Of a DNA stretch of 64,000 nucleotides, positions 40,351-50,034 are shown piece after piece. This stretch comes from Helicobacter muridarum (GTDB lineage Bacteria; Campylobacterota; Campylobacteria; Campylobacterales; Helicobacteraceae). Every line of letters begins with the position of its first letter. Positions within the stretch are counted from its first letter, which is position 1. Below the pieces are notes generated by a model. The model searched no databases and was not told where the DNA came from. It worked only from the letters and a program-made list of their open reading frames with translations. The translations under genes and the position numbers were made by a program. Location: contig NZ_JRPD02000007.1 in the NCBI RefSeq assembly GCF_000765805.2, positions 30,648 to 94,647 of the forward strand, in the 5' to 3' direction.

Positions 40351-40920
40351 ATGTTATGCGGGATAGATGAAGCTGGTAGAGGCTGTGTGGCTGGTAGCTT
40401 ATTTATGGCTGCAGCAATATTGCCTAGCAGATGTTTGGATAATCTTACCTCACTAGGAGTAAAGGATAGCAAAAAACTATCTTTTGAGGCTAGAAATGAT
40501 ATTGCAAAAAGAATCATGGAATATATTGAGCTTAATGGTGGATTTTATAAGATTTCACAATCTAGTCCTAGTGATATTGATAGCCTAGGGCTTAGGGAGT
40601 GTTTAATGCGTAATTTGCAAGAGCTTCGTGATTTTGCTTTATGTAAAGGCTCTGTTTCTATTATGTTTGATGGCAATACTAGTTTTGGCGTATTAGATGT
40701 TGATACGTTGGTTAAAGGTGATAGTCTTAATTTATTAATTAGTTCTGCTTCTATTCTTGCTAAGTTTTATAAGGATAAAGAAATGCTGTGTTTACATGAG
40801 ATAGATCCTAGGTATGGCTTTAAGCATAATAAGGGCTATCTTACAAAGATGCATAAACAAAGCATTCGTGAATTTGGATATAGCGAGTTTCATAGGAAGA
40901 GTTATAAAATTTCTCTTTAG
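40351..40920 (+). CDS. rnhB: ribonuclease HII
   Basis: Removes RNA from RNA-DNA hybrids and misincorporated ribonucleotides. The catalytic DE is in CGIDEAGRG near the start, the second Asp in VKDSKKL, and SASILAKFYKD carries the family's middle helix. Length 189. It starts 9 bp after feoB with a GGATTACTTA leader and is probably cotranscribed. It is the last intact gene before the degraded island. Confidence 0.95.
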   Translation: MLCGIDEAGRGCVAGSLFMAAAILPSRCLDNLTSLGVKDSKKLSFEARNDIAKRIMEYIELNGGFYKISQSSPSDIDSLGLRECLMRNLQELRDFALCKGSVSIMFDGNTSFGVLDVDTLVKGDSLNLLISSASILAKFYKDKEMLCLHEIDPRYGFKHNKGYLTKMHKQSIREFGYSEFHRKSYKISL

Positions 40921-41158
40921 TAATTGGATTTAATGACTTGATTAGAGTAAAAGATTGATAAATCAGCTTTTGCTCTTGATTGCGAATCATTTTAAGCCTT
41001 TTTTAGCCATTTGGTTTTGATTAGTGATTTAGTTAGAAAAGCACATATAAACATACTCTTAAATAACGAAAACACTTGCAAATCAGCAAAAAGCCTCAAT
41101 AACATTGATTTGTTTTTTTTGTAGAATGCCAACTCACCAAATTAATAAGGAGCGTTTC

Positions 41159-41350
41159 ATGGAAAGAGTTACATTAGAGTTTAAGGAAGTTGAGTAGCTA
41201 AATGAAGGTAACGCATATTCAGAGGGTTGCAGTGGAAATAGAAGTGATTGTTGCACGAGAGTTTGCACAAGACATAATGATTCAAATGATTCTAGCCTAC
41301 AAGCATGGGAGGATTACCTAGAGGTTGTTTCTGGAGTTATTCAATATTAA
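41159..41350 (+). pseudogene. Cys-rich RiPP-precursor-like peptide frame, interrupted by TAG
   Basis: A near-ideal ribosome site (AAGGAG, 6 nt spacing) starts a reading frame MERVTLEFKEVE that meets TAG at 41195-41197. The same frame then runs open for 50 more codons to TAA at 41348. The second part contains EGCSGNRSDCCTRVC, with four Cys, then an Asn/Ser/Asp-rich piece and a hydrophobic end. CAG to TAG is a single change, so an original of about 63 residues (leader plus Cys-rich core) is likely. It lies directly before two RRE/E1-like genes, where a RiPP precursor would sit. A competing frame at 41202 (39 residues, no Cys, weak site) cannot be excluded. Confidence 0.5.
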
Positions 41351-42482
41351 GCTAAATGGAAAATATAAGCTAAAAAATAGCATTGATGTTTTTTCAAGTA
41401 AAAAAGATGAATGCGAGGCTATTCAATTTTATAGAATAAATACAAGAGAGAGCATCTATATTGAATCTAGTTCAGAAACATTGAGATTCTTGTCGCTTTT
41501 AGATGGCAAGCAGACATTAAGTGATATTATAGAATCTCATAATTTTGAAGCAGATAGCGTAATAAAGCTAGTAGAGTTTTTACTTAAAAAAGGATTAATC
41601 TATTTGGATTACCCAAAAGACTATCAAAATGATAGATACATAAGACAGATTACATATTTTGATGATTTGTTAGAAAATAAAGATGCCTACAAACATCAAA
41701 GAGATTTAGAAACAAAAGATAGTTATCTTTGGTGTGGGTAGCGTTGGTTCTAGTATGGCTATTTTACTTGCACGAATGGGTGTGAAAAATTTTGTTTTTA
41801 TTGACTACAAAAAGGTGAATAAATCTCATTTTATAAAGCATCTTTACTGCAATAATACAAATCTATCACTCTTTAAAACACAGGCATTAAAAGAGTATTT
41901 ACTAGAAATAAATAATGAATTAAATATAGAAACTTTTAATGAAATGATTTTGCCACAAAGTAATATGGCGGATTTTATACCAGATGATGATACAGATTTA
42001 ATCATAAACACTGCCGATGAGTCATAAATAGGGCATATTTCTATAAAAATAGGCAGATATGCGTGGGATATGGGCATGCCATTTTATGTAGGAGGAGGAT
42101 TTGATGCACATAGCGCAAGCATGGGTGAGATGATAATCCCGCAAAAACAGCATGTATTGATTGCTATAGCAACTCTTTTAGAGTGTTACTAAAAGATTAT
42201 AAGCCAACATATATCACAAATACTACAAAAACTTTATCTGTAAAACCGCTCGAGGATAACAAGGAAAATATTATACTAGGCGGAGCTGGAAGCCTTGCTG
42301 CTTGCAGTTTATTTAGTGCGAGCTTTGGGGTTATGAGAATAGTGTATTATCTACTTGGGATAGAATCTAAAGAATTGGATACAAGGGGGGGGGGGGGAGA
42401 ATACCTCATTGATAAGGAAACTATCGAGTATGTGTCATTAGGTGATACAAAACGATTAGATTGCAAGGTTTGTAATGGATAA
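41325..42482 (+). pseudogene. RRE-ThiF/E1-like protein 1, broken by frameshifts and a stop
   Basis: The N-terminal 90 codons fold as a PqqD-like winged helix (LLDGKQTLSDIIES, then FLLKKGLIYLD), the usual RiPP recognition element. A frameshift near 41710 moves to the frame with IVIFGVGSVGSS, the nucleotide-binding loop of E1/ThiF enzymes. TAA at 42025 follows NTADES. A shift near 42135 leads to ACIDCYSNSF, the first zinc Cys pair, and CKVCNG at the end gives the second. A G13 run lies at 42385-42397. The usual SNLxRQ motif is replaced by KSHFIKHLY, so the ancestor may have been a non-catalytic partner. The start is unclear (TTG 41325). Confidence 0.7.
42385..42397 (+). repeat. poly-G tract of 13, candidate phase-variable switch
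   Basis: Thirteen consecutive G in the 3' part of E1-like gene 1, read as Arg-Gly-Gly-Gly-Gly in the frame that leads on to the C-terminal zinc pair. Homopolymeric G/C runs of this length slip at replication in Helicobacter and Campylobacter and switch genes on and off. It is by far the longest homopolymer in the window. Confidence 0.85.
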
Positions 42483-43545
42483 AAAAGATTTGCAATCCGC
42501 TCTAGCATAGCCTTGAGCTATAATGATGGCAAAATGGAGTTTTTTAAAACAAATGCGCAAGAAAGCATAGTGCTGAAATAAAATATAATTTGATTGATTT
42601 CTTGCGACAATTTGATGGAAAAACTGCATTTGATGATATTTTAGAAAAAAATAAGTTTGACAAAAAAGATTTAGGGAATCTTATTTATTTTTTGCAGAGT
42701 AAAAATATCATCATAGAAGTAGATAAAGAATATGATTCTAAGCTAATTACAGAAAATTGTAGGCTAATAAATTTTTTAGAAGAATATTGTTTTAGCACTA
42801 GCGAGGTGCTAGAGGTATTAGAAACTCTTAGCAAAAAAGCAGTTTTAGTTGTTGGACTTGAAGGAGTTAATAGCTGGGTGGTGGATATTTTAGCAAGAAG
42901 TGGCGTGAAAAATTTTGTGCTAGTGGACAATGATAAGGTTGAGTTAAGTAATCTTCATAGGCAAGGTTTTTTCACTTCAAATGATGTAGGCAAGTTTAAG
43001 ATTGATTGTATTGATGAGCGACTAGCTCATATTGATGAGAATATCGTTTGTAAAAAGCATTACAAGCTTTTAGATGACGGTTTTTTCATCATTTTAGTGA
43101 TGATTTTTGTTGCGCAATTAATTGCGCAGATTTTCCAAATGTGGACAAAACCACACAAATAATCGTTGATAAATGTATGCTCGAAAATATACCTCATATT
43201 GTAGGAGGTGGGTATAATCTGCATTTGACACTCATAGGAGAGAGCATTTTGCCTTATCAAAGTGCGTGCTATAAATGTTTTGATAATGCTTTGCAAGCAA
43301 TGAATATGGATGCCATAAATCTTACAAAACTTCGCCGAGAAAATAGAAAAATCGGCTCATTTACGCCACTATGCACTCTAAATGCATCGCTTATCGCACT
43401 ATAAGCTTTTAAAATGTTATGTGGATTCTATGACAAACTCACAAATATAAATCAGCGAATAGAATTTAAAACAAGAACAATGGATATATAAAGAAAAGAA
43501 ATCCATAGAAATCCAGAATGTCAAGTTTGTGGCGGTGTAAAATGA
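42475..43545 (+). pseudogene. RRE-ThiF/E1-like protein 2, broken by frameshifts and stops
   Basis: The start overlaps gene 1's stop (AATGGATAA). After a shift in an A-run near 42480 the frame reads a winged-helix RRE (MEFFKTNAQES, then FDGKTAFDDILEK). A shift near 42577 leads into the E1 core: AVLVVGLEGVNSW, then LVDNDKVELSNLHRQGFF, with the catalytic Arg-Gln intact. A T6 shift near 43085 leads to CADFPNVDKT and the zinc pair ACYKCF. TAA codons at 43402 and 43489 precede the last pair CQVCGG. The stop overlaps the next start as ATGA. The ancestor was probably an adenylating enzyme acting on a peptide or a carrier. Confidence 0.72.
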
Positions 43546-45635
43546 TTATACAGGGTATAAACACATAATCTCAAAAATATCTCTTTTTGCACAGAAAAGC
43601 CAGAAATAATAGGTATTTATAGCGTAAGTGGTGGTGGGAAATCATCTCTTGCATTTCATACAGTCTATGCGCTTTGCGACCATTCTTTTAGTGCAATAGA
43701 ATCTGGCTTTGTAGAAGATAGTGAGTATATTATAGATGATTATAGCAATCTCATTCCAGCCCTAGCCATAAACAGCTTAATCTCAACACAAACCCACACT
43801 CAACAATATATTCATATCTAAACTTTTCATCGGCTTTATCTAGTGTTGGTGCAATAGAGTATCATTTTTTGAAATTAAATAAGCCACAAAATGAATGCCC
43901 ACAATGCAAAGGCATAGGAAGTGCATATAAACTTGATGAGACCAAAATCATCAATGTTAAGGCAAGACTAGAAGAGATACCAATATTGCCCCTTAAAGAA
44001 TACGAATCTTTTAGATTGCTATTTTTAGAATTTTGTAAATATCGTCAGCTAGACCTTCATAAGACTTTTGAAACACTTTCTAAAGAGCAGCAAAATTTGC
44101 TTTTATATGTAGATGAATCTCCGCTATTTACCATAAAATATAGACACAACAAAAAAGCACGGACAAGGAATCTAAAATATAAAGGTGCAATGTCGTATAT
44201 GCAAGATAAATTATATAGCAATAAAATTTCTATCTATAAAGAAGCCTTGAAATACAGCAAAGAGATTCCATGCGAGGCTTGCAATGGGGGGCAAAAATAA
44301 ACCCGCAAATATATAAAAATCTATTCATTGACAATATTTCATTTTGTGATTTTTTTACAATGCCTATTAAAAAACTTATAAATATCATACCAAGAAATGA
44401 AAGTTATAGAAGAATTTATGATGTGTTATCTGCTTGCTTCAATCTTGGGATAGGTTATCTTAGTCTAAATAGAAGTATTCCAACCTTATCTGGTGGCGAG
44501 ATTGCAAATCTCATTAGCAGCTCTATGTCAAATCTCTTAATAATCATCGATGAAATCTCATCTGGGCTAAACCATGCTGATTACGAAAATGTATGGCGAA
44601 ATGTCGTAGAACTGAAAAAGCGACAAAACACTATAATATTGGTAGAACTTAATCATTATTTTTTACATAAATGTGATAGGCGCATTTGCATTGATCTTGT
44701 TGGTGGTAAAAATGGTGGATATATTGTAGAGGATAAATTGCCAACTTAGAATCTGTATTGCATAAAAAGAAAAGTAAGGAAGTGAGTGATTTTTTATCTA
44801 TTGATGTGAATATTAATAATATTAAGAATCAAAAATGTATCATTGTCGCAAAAATCACTTGTTTCTATGTTTGGTAAATCTGGCTCTGGTAAATCATCTC
44901 TTGCAAGATTTTTAGAGGAAAATCTTAATAATTGCGTTTATATCTCACAAAAACTGCCAAAAGGAAACGCTAAATCTAGCATAGCTACTTATCTTGAAGC
45001 AAACAAGATTATTAAAAGTCATTTTGCAAATTTTTCAAAAAAGATATATCGTATTTTATGAATAACAATAGCGATATTGTTTGCCCTCTTTGTAGTTGTA
45101 CTGGTGTGATAAAATATGAGAGGGGTTTTGAATCAAGCATAAATATCACATGCACGCAATGCGATGGAAAAATGTTTAGCGAACTAGCTTCAAGTTTTAC
45201 AATTGGGGATAAAACAATACTTGATTTTATGATTGTGAGATAAGAACTTTGCGAGACACAAATATAACTAAACTTGCAAAAATTGCCACAATGGCAGAGA
45301 ATCTTTTGCTAGGCTATTTATCTTTTAATCGTAAAATAAATACACTTTCTGGTGGTGAATTAAAAAGGCTAAAGATTCTAAAACATTTATTAAAAAAGAT
45401 TGATAACAAGATTCTTATAATTAATGAGCCAAGTGCAGAGCTAGATTATAAAAATGCTCAAAATATCATAGAGATTCTAAAAACAATAAAAACATTATCC
45501 ACAATTATTATTGAGCATAATCCTATGTTGTATTTGCAAGCAGATTATATAATAGAGCTTGGTTCGGGTAGTGGTGATGAGGGAGGAAAGGTTATATTTC
45601 AAGGAAGTAAGCTTAAATATCAAAGCAAAGACTAA
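43542..45635 (+). pseudogene. UvrA-like twin-ABC ATPase, broken in at least six places
   Basis: Reading across frames gives a protein of about 690 residues: INTHNLKNI and P-loop SVSGGGKSS near 43625, zinc pairs CPQC (43896) and CEAC (44271), signature LSGGE (44486), Walker B LLIIIDE. The second half has P-loop GKSGSGKSS (44872), Cys pairs CPLC/CTQC and LSGGELKRL (45345). This is UvrA order but some 250 residues shorter, as in UvrA paralogs such as DrrC that protect producers of DNA-binding drugs. Frame changes lie near 43561, 43785, 44285 (a G6 run where G4 restores frame), 44740, 44835, 45050 and 45243. It is not the housekeeping uvrA. Confidence 0.75.
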
Positions 45636-45889
45636 TAAATATTTTTGCTTTGAGCTTAGGATTTAAACTTTAGAATTATCTCTATCCAATGCCAAGCAAG
45701 AAAGCTTCTATCTCAAGATGTAGGAGATGGAATTAGTTTTTGTTAAAAATATACTAAACTCTAATAGGTCATTTGGGCTAGGAGTTAGCCTTATTTAAGA
45801 TTCTGAACAAAAAGCCTTTCGAGTTAGCTTACAATAGTTGGTTTTAGTTTGTTACCGCTACTTCTTAAGTGGTGTGATTTGTATTAGCT

Positions 45890-46864
45890 TTATATTGCTA
45901 TTTGACTATGGCTTTCCTTGTTTGCTTTAGTTAGATTTAGTATTAACTCTATGAAGTCATCGCTATCATTTAAACATGGGCATACTCGATAATCCCTTAT
46001 GCCTACTTCATTGGCTATGTCTTTATATTGTATACAAAGTTCATACAGAGTTTCAGAGTTATCAATGCTAAAGCTTATGGGATATATCATGACATTTTTA
46101 TTTGTTTTCTGTCTTATTATATCTTGTGTTTCTGGTCCTATCCATTTCACTGGTCCAACTTTTGATTGATAACTTAGAATAATTTCTTGGAATCTAATAC
46201 CACGTTCCTCTAGAGTTTGTTGCAAAGCCTTGCTACATATCTCACATTCATTTTGATATGGATCGCCTTTTTTTACACGACTAACAGGAATTGAGTGTGC
46301 TGATAGTATGAGTGTGAAATCACTAGGATTCGAACCATTTAGTGTTTTTTGCAGGCTATTAGCAATAGAATCAATAAAAAGCTTATTATTATAATATCTT
46401 TCTACAATACTTACACTTGGCTCAAAATTTAGCTTCTTAAGTGAGTAAAGCACATCATTGAATGATGATAATGTAGTAGTAGTGCTATATTGTGGATACA
46501 TGCTAAATAACACAACGTTATTAATATTCTTTTCTTGGACTTCCTTTAGCACATTATAGCAATATGGTGTAGAGTAACGCATAGCATAGGTATAAAACGT
46601 TGCTGAATCTATTTTTTGTAGTTTTTTAATCAATGAAAAGGTTATTTGTGTGATAGGGCTAGCTCCTCCTAGAGCTTGATATATCTTTTTGCTTTTTTCG
46701 ATTCGATTATTTACGATTATGCTACCTAGTATTGAGCGAAACATAGAATTTTTAATGCTAAGGATACATGGATCAGAAAACATATTTTTAAGAAAACTAG
46801 ATACTTCATCTAAGCTATTTGGTCCCCCCATATTTAGCAGAATAACGGCATTTTCATATTTCAT
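45890..46864 (-). CDS. hemH: ferrochelatase
   Basis: Inserts Fe(II) into protoporphyrin IX, the last step of heme synthesis. The start region VILLNMGGPNSLDEV, the catalytic His in SAHSIP, the SYQSKVGPVKWIGP stretch and the Glu in SETLYEL are visible. ATG 46864 (MKYENAV) has AAGGA 5 nt upstream, so I use it rather than ATG 46897. About 324 residues. The usual SDH before the ETLYEL motif reads IDN here. It is intact and converges on the degraded island. Confidence 0.93.
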   Translation of the reverse strand: MKYENAVILLNMGGPNSLDEVSSFLKNMFSDPCILSIKNSMFRSILGSIIVNNRIEKSKKIYQALGGASPITQITFSLIKKLQKIDSATFYTYAMRYSTPYCYNVLKEVQEKNINNVVLFSMYPQYSTTTTLSSFNDVLYSLKKLNFEPSVSIVERYYNNKLFIDSIANSLQKTLNGSNPSDFTLILSAHSIPVSRVKKGDPYQNECEICSKALQQTLEERGIRFQEIILSYQSKVGPVKWIGPETQDIIRQKTNKNVMIYPISFSIDNSETLYELCIQYKDIANEVGIRDYRVCPCLNDSDDFIELILNLTKANKESHSQIAI

Positions 46865-47055
46865 ACCTGTCCTTATCATACGAATTGGAAAAGGCAATAT
46901 GATAATCTAAAAAGGTTAATTTATATTTGCGCTTTATTGTTGTTTCTATGAACGAATAGCTCATTTTGCAATGTCTAATAAAACAAAAAAGTGTAGATTT
47001 TAAAATCTCTGATGCTATCATATTGTGTATGCTGTAAGGCTAGAAGTGAAAATAA

Positions 47056-48651
47056 TTAGGTTTTAAATTGTAAAATTGCATTTTCTAGCTCTGTTGCCTT
47101 TTGTGTGATTTCATTCACAGACTTTTGTATATCATGTCCTAATTCTTGATTGCTCTGGCTAGATTGTGTTATAGACTTAGTCATTTCTTGCAATTCCTTA
47201 GTATGAGAAGCTATGGTTGCGCTAATTCTTTGTAATTTTAGTGAGTTTTGCTTTGTAGTTTGCAATTTGTCTCTTGTGTTGTTGGCATGATTAATTAGTG
47301 GTATAGTTTTCTCTGTTATATTGTCCATTTCAACCGATACATCGCCAATTACATCCCCCATGGAATTTACGCTTTGTGAGACTAGATTAATATTGCTTGT
47401 AATTTGTACTAAGCTTTCTTGTGTCCTCTCTGCTAGTTTTCGGACTTCATCTGCGACAACTGCAAATCCACGTCCATGCTCACCAGCCCTAGCTGCCTCT
47501 ATTGCTGCGTTTAGTGATAGCAAATTGGTTTGGTCTGCTATGTCCCTTATTGTAGTGAGAATACTTTTAATGTTTGTAGTGTGTGATTCTAGTTCATTTG
47601 CTTGAAACATTACATTTTGTTGCTTTTGATCTGATTGTTTAATTAGATCAATACACTCTTGTAGTTTTGATACAAATTCACACAATGTTGCTTCAGTGTC
47701 TTGTATGTCGTTAATGGTTGAATCTGTAGTATGTGTTGCTATGTTTAGGTTTTTACTTATTTCTTGTGTAAGATTATTTGCGCTATTGACTAGTTTAAAT
47801 TGGTTATCAGAATTGCTAGATAGTGTGTTTGCGATATTTAATAACTTTAGTGTGGTTTGCTTGTTGTCTATGCTGACGCTTTTGCTTATGGATATTGTAT
47901 TTTGTATAGCATGTATAAATGCATTAATGTAGCTTGAAGCTATGCCTACTTCATCTTCTCTTTTTATTGCTATACGTTTTGTTAAATCCTTACTTCCATC
48001 TTGTAACTCTTTTGCCATTTCTTGTAGTCGATTAAGTGGCAAAACCAATTCTTTTTCAAAGAATATATATAAAGCACCTATTGCTATGATTCCAAATGTT
48101 ATCATTATTATCAATAGGTAATCTTGGGCATCGTTAATAGTATTATATATATCATTCATTGAAATTTTTAGCTCTAATACACCTAACACATCGCCGCTAT
48201 TTGCATTAATATGACATATTACGCAACTATCATTAGCAATTAATGGTTTTTGCAATATTATATTGCGTGAGTTTCTATCTTGCTTTATGATTTCTTGTTT
48301 GTCTTGGAAGATTTTTTGTATATCTGATTTGCTGCTATCTATATCAGCTGGTTTTTCATTTATGTTAAATAGCTCTATTATCTTGTTAGATTTATAAATC
48401 TCTAAAGATGCTATTCCATCTATTTCTTTTGCTTCATGCACCGTATTATCTATAATATTTCTCTCGCCTGAATCCATACTTAATCTTACGGTGCTAAATA
48501 TACTATCCCCAAGTGTTGTAGCCGCCTTTACACCTTGATCATATGCTATATCTTCATAGTTCTTAGATACAATGCAATATAATATACCAATTCCTATTAT
48601 AATAAATACAAGTAATGTAAATATCAATTTACTGCGAAAAGTTTTTAGCAT
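47056..48651 (-). CDS. methyl-accepting chemotaxis protein with periplasmic CxxCH motif
   Basis: A 531-residue transmembrane chemoreceptor. Helix 1 spans about 9-28 and helix 2 about 178-198, so residues 29-177 face the periplasm. That domain holds C143-V-I-C146-H147, a covalent heme c attachment motif, in [22 protein letters not shown] domain follows (about 199-250), then the signalling coiled coil with the hairpin tip [39 protein letters not shown], broken here to its core [18 protein letters not shown]. It may sense redox state, oxygen or NO through heme. Orphan gene, minus strand. Confidence 0.9.
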   Translation of the reverse strand: MLKTFRSKLIFTLLVFIIIGIGILYCIVSKNYEDIAYDQGVKAATTLGDSIFSTVRLSMDSGERNIIDNTVHEAKEIDGIASLEIYKSNKIIELFNINEKPADIDSSKSDIQKIFQDKQEIIKQDRNSRNIILQKPLIANDSCVICHINANSGDVLGVLELKISMNDIYNTINDAQDYLLIIMITFGIIAIGALYIFFEKELVLPLNRLQEMAKELQDGSKDLTKRIAIKREDEVGIASSYINAFIHAIQNTISISKSVSIDNKQTTLKLLNIANTLSSNSDNQFKLVNSANNLTQEISKNLNIATHTTDSTINDIQDTEATLCEFVSKLQECIDLIKQSDQKQQNVMFQANELESHTTNIKSILTTIRDIADQTNLLSLNAAIEAARAGEHGRGFAVVADEVRKLAERTQESLVQITSNINLVSQSVNSMGDVIGDVSVEMDNITEKTIPLINHANNTRDKLQTTKQNSLKLQRISATIASHTKELQEMTKSITQSSQSNQELGHDIQKSVNEITQKATELENAILQFKT

Positions 48652-48864
48652 GACGAATCCAATGCGCAGATATTTTTATATCTGTTCATTCTATACAAGT
48701 TTATCTCATAAATTTCTTAAATTTGCTTAAATCTTTGTTATTATCATAAGCTAATGTTATCTTTTCATATCTATTATAATTCTTATAGTTTACTAAATGC
48801 TTTTTTGTTATTATTGCTGTATGTAAATATTAAATATTTAGATTTGCTATATAAATACAATAAA

Positions 48865-49917
48865 TTATAGCTTGGCTGGTTTGATTTTTCCCTGTGCTAT
48901 CATTTCTTTGACTATTGTTATACTTTTCTTTACTACATCTTGTTGCGCATTATGATTCATGTTATCTAGCGGTTTTTGCAAGAATATATATAAACCATAA
49001 TCTGTCCCCCATCTGCCTGTATCCCATTCTGCATATAGCCCAAGCGTTGGGATTAACACATTGCTAGCTATGTGTATTGTTCCTGTGCTAGGGCTTATTA
49101 CAAGACTTGCGCGTTTGGTTATTGCAACTAGATTTAAAATATGGTTATCGTTGTGTAATATTAGAAGATTTTGTGCGCTTATGTTTGATTTAGCTAGCTC
49201 TTGCATGAAATTGTCCTTAACTTGAGGATATGTAACTACAAGTGCTATGCAATGAGGGATTCTTGCTACTTCTTCTATTAGCTTTAACCAATATGTTATA
49301 TCAATTGTGAAGCGATTATTAACATTAAATGGATTTACCATGATTACATATGTAGGATCCTTGCATTTCATCTTGCTTATGGAATTTTTTAAAAATTTAT
49401 CAATAATCTTTCTTGATTCCATGCCTACATGTATTTGGCATTTGCTAAAGTCAAGTTCTTTAATATGTTTATCAAATACACTAGGCTTTATCTTTCTTGC
49501 TAGACATAGCATAATATCCTCATATCGCATATTACGATACTTCTTGCTAAAATATAATGGCATGCTTTTACAGCGTAAAGAAAATAAAGAGTAGAGTTTT
49601 GTTATACATATAATCTTTTTTGCATTGCTTTGCATTAGAAACTGTATAAATTCTTGCGTTGTGGTGGAGGCTATGAGATAATCACAAGTGTATTTATTAA
49701 TTGTTTCAAGCTGGATTGATCTTTGTTCTTGCACTTCTATATTTCCCATGTCTATTGAATCATCTATGTAATCGCAATATGTAAATAACTCCTTAGTCAA
49801 GGAGTTTCCAAATATAACTACCTTGCATTGATATATGTTCTTTAGCGCGAATAGGCATTTTGCATATATTATGCTTGAACCTAATTCCTTTTTATAACAA
49901 ACAAGCCCAACAGTCAT
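48865..49917 (-). CDS. glycosyltransferase family 9 (heptosyltransferase-like)
   Basis: A 350-residue GT-B protein. The C-terminal part has the GT9 layout, with SLVISPSTGTIHIASNVLIPTLGLYA, the ADP-heptose binding and recognition stretch, near 283-305. Middle residues VIMVNPFNVNNR mark the start of the second Rossmann half. It probably adds a heptose or related sugar to the LPS core. AAGG lies before the ATG. It is an isolated gene, with other LPS genes elsewhere. Confidence 0.8.
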   Translation of the reverse strand: MTVGLVCYKKELGSSIIYAKCLFALKNIYQCKVVIFGNSLTKELFTYCDYIDDSIDMGNIEVQEQRSIQLETINKYTCDYLIASTTTQEFIQFLMQSNAKKIICITKLYSLFSLRCKSMPLYFSKKYRNMRYEDIMLCLARKIKPSVFDKHIKELDFSKCQIHVGMESRKIIDKFLKNSISKMKCKDPTYVIMVNPFNVNNRFTIDITYWLKLIEEVARIPHCIALVVTYPQVKDNFMQELAKSNISAQNLLILHNDNHILNLVAITKRASLVISPSTGTIHIASNVLIPTLGLYAEWDTGRWGTDYGLYIFLQKPLDNMNHNAQQDVVKKSITIVKEMIAQGKIKPAKL

Positions 49918-50034
49918 ACTTTTACCTTATCAAAATTAAATTAAGTTTTTGTTCAATTTTTATATAAGATTCAAAAGCTAATAAAGCTTAAGATGTTTTA
50001 ATTTTTATTGCAAAATCCTAGTAACAAGGCTGGT

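Noticed and set aside
41202..41321. 39-codon frame overlapping the Cys-rich peptide
   Set aside because: Weak ribosome site. The AAGGAG site at 41147 points to the other frame. Kept only as an alternative.
43542..45635. housekeeping uvrA
   Set aside because: About 250 residues too short, both halves divergent, and broken by frameshifts. The cell needs an intact uvrA elsewhere.
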